Shown here: positions 59,727 through 64,000 of the stretch, in pieces
How the letters are laid out: each line of letters begins with the position of its first letter
How positions within the stretch are numbered: position 1 is the stretch's first letter
NCBI RefSeq assembly: GCF_026151205.1
Contig: NC_087083.1
Location: forward strand, 11,344,944 to 11,408,943
From: Bolinopsis microptera
Lineage: Eukaryota; Ctenophora; Tentaculata; Lobata; Bolinopsidae
Length of the DNA stretch: 64,000 nucleotides
Direction of reading: 5' to 3'
Notes under the pieces: generated by a model
What the model was told of the DNA's origin: nothing
Database searches by the model: none
Seen by the model: only the letters and a program-made list of their open reading frames with translations
Program-made: the position numbers and the translations under genes

Positions 59727-60110
59727 AACATTGTTTTTACTAATGGATTTGTTCCGAGTGCCGAAAGGAATCAGAGTGGCGCCGACTAATACATGAATGG
59801 AGTAAAGAGTATACTGAAAGACGGGACGTTCCTTTTGCTACACCTCGAGATAAAAATAATAGTATGTTACTACGACTAGCTTACAATCTCACAAGATCAA
59901 AAGCGCTGATCCAAAGCGCTGGAATAGGTAGTTGTCCCATCCCAGCGCTAGTTGTCAGCGGTTGATATCGCAAAAGAACCAGTCTATGTAGATAAGCGCC
60001 ATGTTGAGTTGGCCAAAAGTTTTCAATAAATTTGAATAAAAAATAATTCCTACCTTGTAGCAATTTCGTTAGCAATTTAACCTGAACACAAGGTGTGAAA
60101 GTATAAACAA
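59727..60110 (+). repeat. About 385-bp direct repeat, copy 1
   Basis: Matches 61137-61523 from TTGTTTTTACTAATGGATTT to AACCTGAACACAAGGTGTGA. Differences are mostly single-base insertions and deletions, such as TTGTTCCGAGTG against TTGTTCCCGAAGTG. Confidence 0.88.
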
Positions 60111-60309
60111 AACTACATACATACATGTTACATGCGAGATCTCCATCCAAAAGGATAGTCCCCCCCCCTGCGTCATCTGCGTCATACTTGTATTATACAA
60201 CTTCGCGGGTAATATTTTCTCCATCCTTTCGATCGCAGCCAATCTTCTCATACATTCAATCGTGATCCATTACATCCAATCTCTGCTCAGCCATCTTCCA
60301 ATAAATACA

Positions 60310-60990
60310 TCATTTAAGCTCTCCTAGGCTGGCCTCTTGAATCCGTTTCCCATCTTGGGTTTCCATTCAAGTAGAGTATATTAGGTAACCATCTTCAGCA
60401 TCACTGAGCGATGTCCAACCAACGTAGCCGTTTTGTTGCTTATTATGCAGTAAGAGCAGTTATTGAAGCCCTCTTTAAAACATCTTCATTCTTATCGATG
60501 GAACCACCTCACTCTCAGGATCTGCGTAAGCTTACCTGATGAAAGACTCTAATCTCTTGTCTGCACTTGAGTCGTGTTCCATAATCTCACTCCATAGGTC
60601 AAATTGGTAAGAAACAGCTCGTATGTAGATTCGCACTTTGTTGTTAATGCTTTTTGGTTCTTATTCTTCCAAATGTTATTGAGTTGGGTTAAAACTCCTG
60701 TTGCTTTTCCAATCCTACACTTATTTCATTATCGATCGTGCCATCCGATGTAATTTTGGCACCCAAATAAGTTGAATTGAGGTGACACTGCTTTGCAAGT
60801 TTACATCGGAAAGTAATATCTAATGGTCCTATTCTCTGTGATTGGGTGCCTGCGACGTATCTTTCCCAATTACCATGATCTCTTGTTTTCTTTTGCGTCA
60901 TCTTAAAAACCCCCAACCACACAGTATTTCGCAATATATTGTCCGTTGTTTCTTCTGCAGTCCCTTCGACAGTGTCATCCATGCCTGCTA
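60310..60990 (-). pseudogene. Degraded LINE reverse transcriptase remnant
   Basis: A minus-strand frame contains TYLGAKITSDGTIDNEIS, matching TYLGSIISSDGTIDRDLS of the LINE at 50.6 kb. A shifted frame then has LNNIWKNKNQK (against LGNIWKNRNIQ), and near 60400 KRLRWL (against NRLRWF). Several frameshifts break it. It lies between the two copies of the 385-bp direct repeat. Confidence 0.75.
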
Positions 60991-61136
60991 TGTCATCATT
61001 AAATGTCCCAAATCACTGCACAATTTTTTTTTTCCGGTTGTCTGGAACTTTGTCTGCACTGAAGATAAAACCACGCATATATTTTTAAACCTTCTCGTCA
61101 AGTTCTAATACCAGATTAAGTACAATGTTTGAAAAA

Positions 61137-61523
61137 ATTGTTTTTACTAATGGATTTGTTCCCGAAGTGCCGGAAATGGAATCAGAGTGGCGCCGTACTA
61201 ATACCATGAAGTGGTAGTAAAGAGTATACTGAAAGACAGGACCGTTCTTTTGCTACATCCTCAGGATAAAAATAATAGTATGTACTACGACTAGCTTACT
61301 AGCTCACAAGATCAAAAGCGCTGGATCAAAAGCGCTGGATAGCGCTAGTTGTCGCCATCCAGCGCTAGTTGTCGCGTTTTGACTATCGCAAAAGAACCAG
61401 TCTATGTAATAAGCGCCATGAGTTGGCCAAAAGTTTTCAAATAAATTTGAATAAAATAATTCCACCATGTAGCAATTTTCGTTAGCAATTTAACCTGAAC
61501 ACAAGGTGTGAAATTTTAAACAA
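61137..61523 (+). repeat. About 385-bp direct repeat, copy 2
   Basis: Partner of 59727-60110. It contains an extra internal duplication of AGCGCTAGTTGTCGC/CCAGCGCTAG near 61330-61375. Confidence 0.88.
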
Positions 61524-62286
61524 AAATGTGGTCCTTAAATATTATAATTTTGGTACCAAAAGTTGCGTCTGACTAAGCTTATTAGTAATATTACGATCCT
61601 GTAAAAATTATTTCAAAATATTTAGAAGTTATAGGCATTTTAAGCAAATCTGTTTAATCCGTTTAATCCGTTTAATCCGTTTAATCCGTTTAATCCGTTT
61701 AATCCGTTTAATCCGTTTAATAAAGCTCGACGTTATCGTGCTACACGGTGAATTTGCATTATTCACACTTAGATGTTAGAGGCAACTTTAAATGGTACCA
61801 AATTTATCAAAATCAGAAACCAAAAATTCTGTGCTAGCTCATAGCACTTATTACTTCTGGTACCAAATTTATCAAAATCAGAAACAAAGAATTCTGTGCT
61901 AGCTCATATATGACGCTTATTACATAGACTAACTACACTTACAGAAATAAAAGGACCCGACAATCCGCAATTTAAGCCGTACTATGAAGTGGTATTACAG
62001 AGTTTACTCCCCTGGCGAGATATTAAAATAATACAGCGTGAGGCATCCTGACATGACCTCTTCTCGCGATATTGGTTTGCTTCAATCACCTTTACCGTAT
62101 ATATTACTATACCTGACAATCTCCGGAATAAGATTGGGATCCGAGGAGATTACAATCTGATCATAAGGTAAAACACTTTGTCTAAAACAAAGATTACGCT
62201 TTTGTCTCGGTATCATTTTGCATTTGCGCATGGTTATTCAAATTAATATCATTTCCTTTTGTTTGGGAAAGAGAGACACTGGCAGC
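61524..62286. other. Spacer with two tandem repeats
   Basis: Eight copies of TTTAATCCG lie at about 61650-61722, and a 66-bp tandem duplication (GGTACCAAATTTATCAAAAT) at about 61794-61925. No gene seen. Confidence 0.6.
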
Positions 62287-62455
62287 CAGGGACAAAAGGA
62301 TTTCGCGGCATGTACGAAACCGCGAAATTTCCCATTCTCCGCGACAAATCGCGATTTTTTACGTTTTCCGCGACAGATCGCGAAATTTCCCATTCTCCGC
62401 GACAAATCGCGATTTTTTCAGTCCTCCGCGAAAAATCGCGCATTTTCCTTTAAAT
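62287..62455. mobile_element. Second hAT-type MITE copy, right end missing
   Basis: Starts with the same CAGGGACAAAAGGA end as the element at 30525, then GGCATGTACG as in that element's other arm. The interior is a tandem of CCGCGACAAATCGCGATTTT units. No matching right terminus or TSD was found, so it is truncated or rearranged. Confidence 0.7.
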
Positions 62456-62604
62456 CTGAAGACCAAATTTGCGCATTTTCCTTTAAATCTGAGGAGCAAG
62501 TTTGCGTATTTTCCATAAAATCTGTCACGTTTTCTACAAGTATTAAGTATATGAAACTAATCACATTTACAGCCTTTCGTGAGTACCGATTGTAGGTACA
62601 TTCT

Positions 62605-62945
62605 CGATACGTACCTCTGAAGGCAGAGCTTCCGGAGCTTCCGAGCTCGTATTGCGAAGGGGAGGCCTGCCTTCCGAGATCGCATTACAAGGGGAGCCCT
62701 CGAGTCCAAAATCGTGTATCGAAGGGTATGTGTGAACTTTGAAAACCGAAAAAATATTTTCGGCTCATAATGATCAGGGTAGCATGAAACATGAACAAAA
62801 GTAGTTTCCAGAAAAACTTTGAAAAATTTTGACTTAGAAAATTTTCTGTCCGAGTCATTCTCGATACGTACCTCTGAAGGCGGAGCTCCCGCTTCCGAGC
62901 TTGTATTGCGAAGGGGAGGTCTGCCTTCCGAGATCGTATATGGAA
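62605..62945. repeat. GC-rich 85-bp duplicated pair
   Basis: TCTCGATACGTACCTCTGAA begins both copies, at about 62603 and 62858, followed by GTATTGCGAAGGGGAGG and TGCCTTCCGAGATCG. They are separated by AT-rich sequence. Origin unknown. Confidence 0.75.
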
Positions 62946-62946
62946 G

Positions 62947-63150
62947 TTGACCAGTAGACATATAAAACTTGACCAGACGACATAAAGTTGACCAGTAGAC
63001 ATATAAAACTTGACCAGACGACATAAAGTTGACCAAATGACATATAAAACTTGACCAAACGACATAAAGTTGACCAGACGACATAAAGTTGACCAGTAGA
63101 CATAAAAAACTTGACCAAACGACATAAAGTTGACCAGAAGACATACAATG
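62947..63150. repeat. 19-21-bp tandem repeat
   Basis: Units of TTGACCAGACGACATAAAG with TTGACCAGTAGACATATAAA variants. The overlapping minus-strand ORFs are by-products. Confidence 0.92.
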
Positions 63151-63178
63151 GATTATCATTAAGAAATCGAACAGTATG

Positions 63179-63625
63179 TTAAATCAGTGTTGTTATTGAA
63201 TCGTCACTAGTCAGATATTTCGTCATCGTTATTCGCTTGGTATTGTATTCGCTTGTTATAATGGTGAGCGCCTCCGTTATCTGCTTTTGCGTGGAGTTAT
63301 CAGGTTGATATTTTTCTTTTTTGTCCAGAAATGCTGCTAGTTTTGGGGTGCCGCTCACATAGACAGCCTGTCTTTCTTCGTCATCTAGCTTCCTTTTTTT
63401 GGTGGCTTGGTTCGCGATGTCTCTCTCCTGCATAGCCTACCTATAATCTTCAGCGTGCTTGGTCTTCAGGTGGGTCCATAAAGGGTTAGACGACCAAGTT
63501 TTCCTGTTTCCTTCCTTTCCACGCTTAATCTTCATCGAGCACTTCTTGCAGCTTGCAAAAGGGGTCCCATTTTCTTCTGAGTAGAACAACCAGACGGATG
63601 ATGTTTTAGATTTACTACTAGACAT
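63179..63625 (-). pseudogene. BED zinc-finger N-terminus of a hAT-type transposase, interrupted
   Basis: The ATG at 63625 opens a BED-type finger: SVWLFYSEENG, CKKC, then H and KH spaced as C-x2-C...H-x4-H, residues about 10-60. A single TAG (63437-63439) interrupts the frame. It continues in the same frame after two codons, with MQERDIANQATKKRKLDDEE and a QITEAL stretch typical of BED/hAT transposases, then stops at 63179. The catalytic and dimerisation parts are absent. In hAT transposons the BED finger binds the element ends. This copy cannot encode an active enzyme. A TIR-like CAGGGCTCTGCAGCATATG reads inward from 63740. Confidence 0.72.
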
Positions 63626-63784
63626 TGTTTAAACAAGCAGTACGTAGCAGACAAAATGTAACAAGAGTAGACACGAGTCACGACACTAGACGAGTAATTA
63701 TCAGAAATGATATCTAATTGGCATATGCTGCAGAGCCCTGATTGAGCGTGTTAGTGCGAATTCCCTTTTTTTCATGCAGGTCTG

Positions 63785-63835
63785 CACGTGACTTACAACC
63801 AGCGGTGCCTAATAGGGTTGTTCGCAAGTCACGTG
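63785..63835. repeat. Inverted repeat with CACGTG cores
   Basis: CACGTGACTT (63785-63794) is mirrored by AAGTCACGTG (63826-63835). Between them is CAGCGGTGCCTAA, which resembles a hAT terminus. Confidence 0.6.
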
Positions 63836-64000
63836 ATTGCAGTAATGAGCTAATTACATAGCTACCCTGAACACGCGTGACCTTCATATTTCGTCACAAT
63901 CAGAAGCACAACTGTACCCTGATTCACAGGAGTTTGCTGAATGCTGTATGCACAAAACTGGATCATAATATCAATAATAAAACGTGATAAAGATAAATAC

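Noticed and set aside
62557-63159. 200-aa minus-strand ORF and overlapping frames
   Set aside because: Built from a 19-21-bp tandem repeat and GC-rich duplicated blocks; no domain.

Overview
The window looks like a repeat-rich nuclear locus from an invertebrate animal. The evidence is AT-rich sequence with GT-AG introns, secreted and membrane proteins split into short exons, a Penelope-like retroelement with a GIY-YIG domain, a LINE reverse transcriptase, a BED/hAT remnant, hAT and TA-type MITEs, and many micro-, mini- and satellite arrays. I cannot name the species. Most real coding sequence lies in short exons; I assembled four genes by matching splice phases by eye, and none is confirmed by transcripts.

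Layout. 1-5905 is a 32-bp satellite and 6361-7745 a 31-33-bp minisatellite. 7779-8488 is an intact-looking retroposed element with target-site duplications. 12455-12838 is an 18-bp array of AGGTCA plus CACGTG. 14423-19118 (minus) holds a six-exon Ser-rich gene. 21676-23340 is a 28-bp array. 25457-27358 (plus) is a secreted protein gene with two galactose-binding (F5/8C or F-type-lectin-like) modules. 28334-29645 is a pentanucleotide array. 33553-35898 is a Penelope-like element and 40256-40683 a trinucleotide array. 57202-59023 (minus) is a four-exon, four-pass membrane protein. 50617-52669 is a 5'-truncated LINE. The last 5 kb holds degraded LINE, hAT-type and duplicated sequence.

The most interesting region is 31-49 kb. 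Six short exons (31185, 32244, 38720, 41951, 43266, 45115) each encode a signal-peptide-like leader and each ends in phase 0 at a GT donor. Only one convincing set of downstream exons follows (46578-49340): three 10-cysteine Ly6/uPAR-like domains, a transmembrane helix and a short tail. With the nearest leader the model gives exactly 900 nt of CDS (299 aa). This could be an alternative-first-exon (variable leader) locus, or the remains of tandemly duplicated genes.

A second recurring theme is that tandem repeats sit directly on 5' splice sites, in three of the four genes and in the duplicated leader exon. Two nearly identical segments (42356-44057 and 44779-45965) differ by a clean 579-bp TA-flanked MITE, giving a filled/empty site pair within one window.
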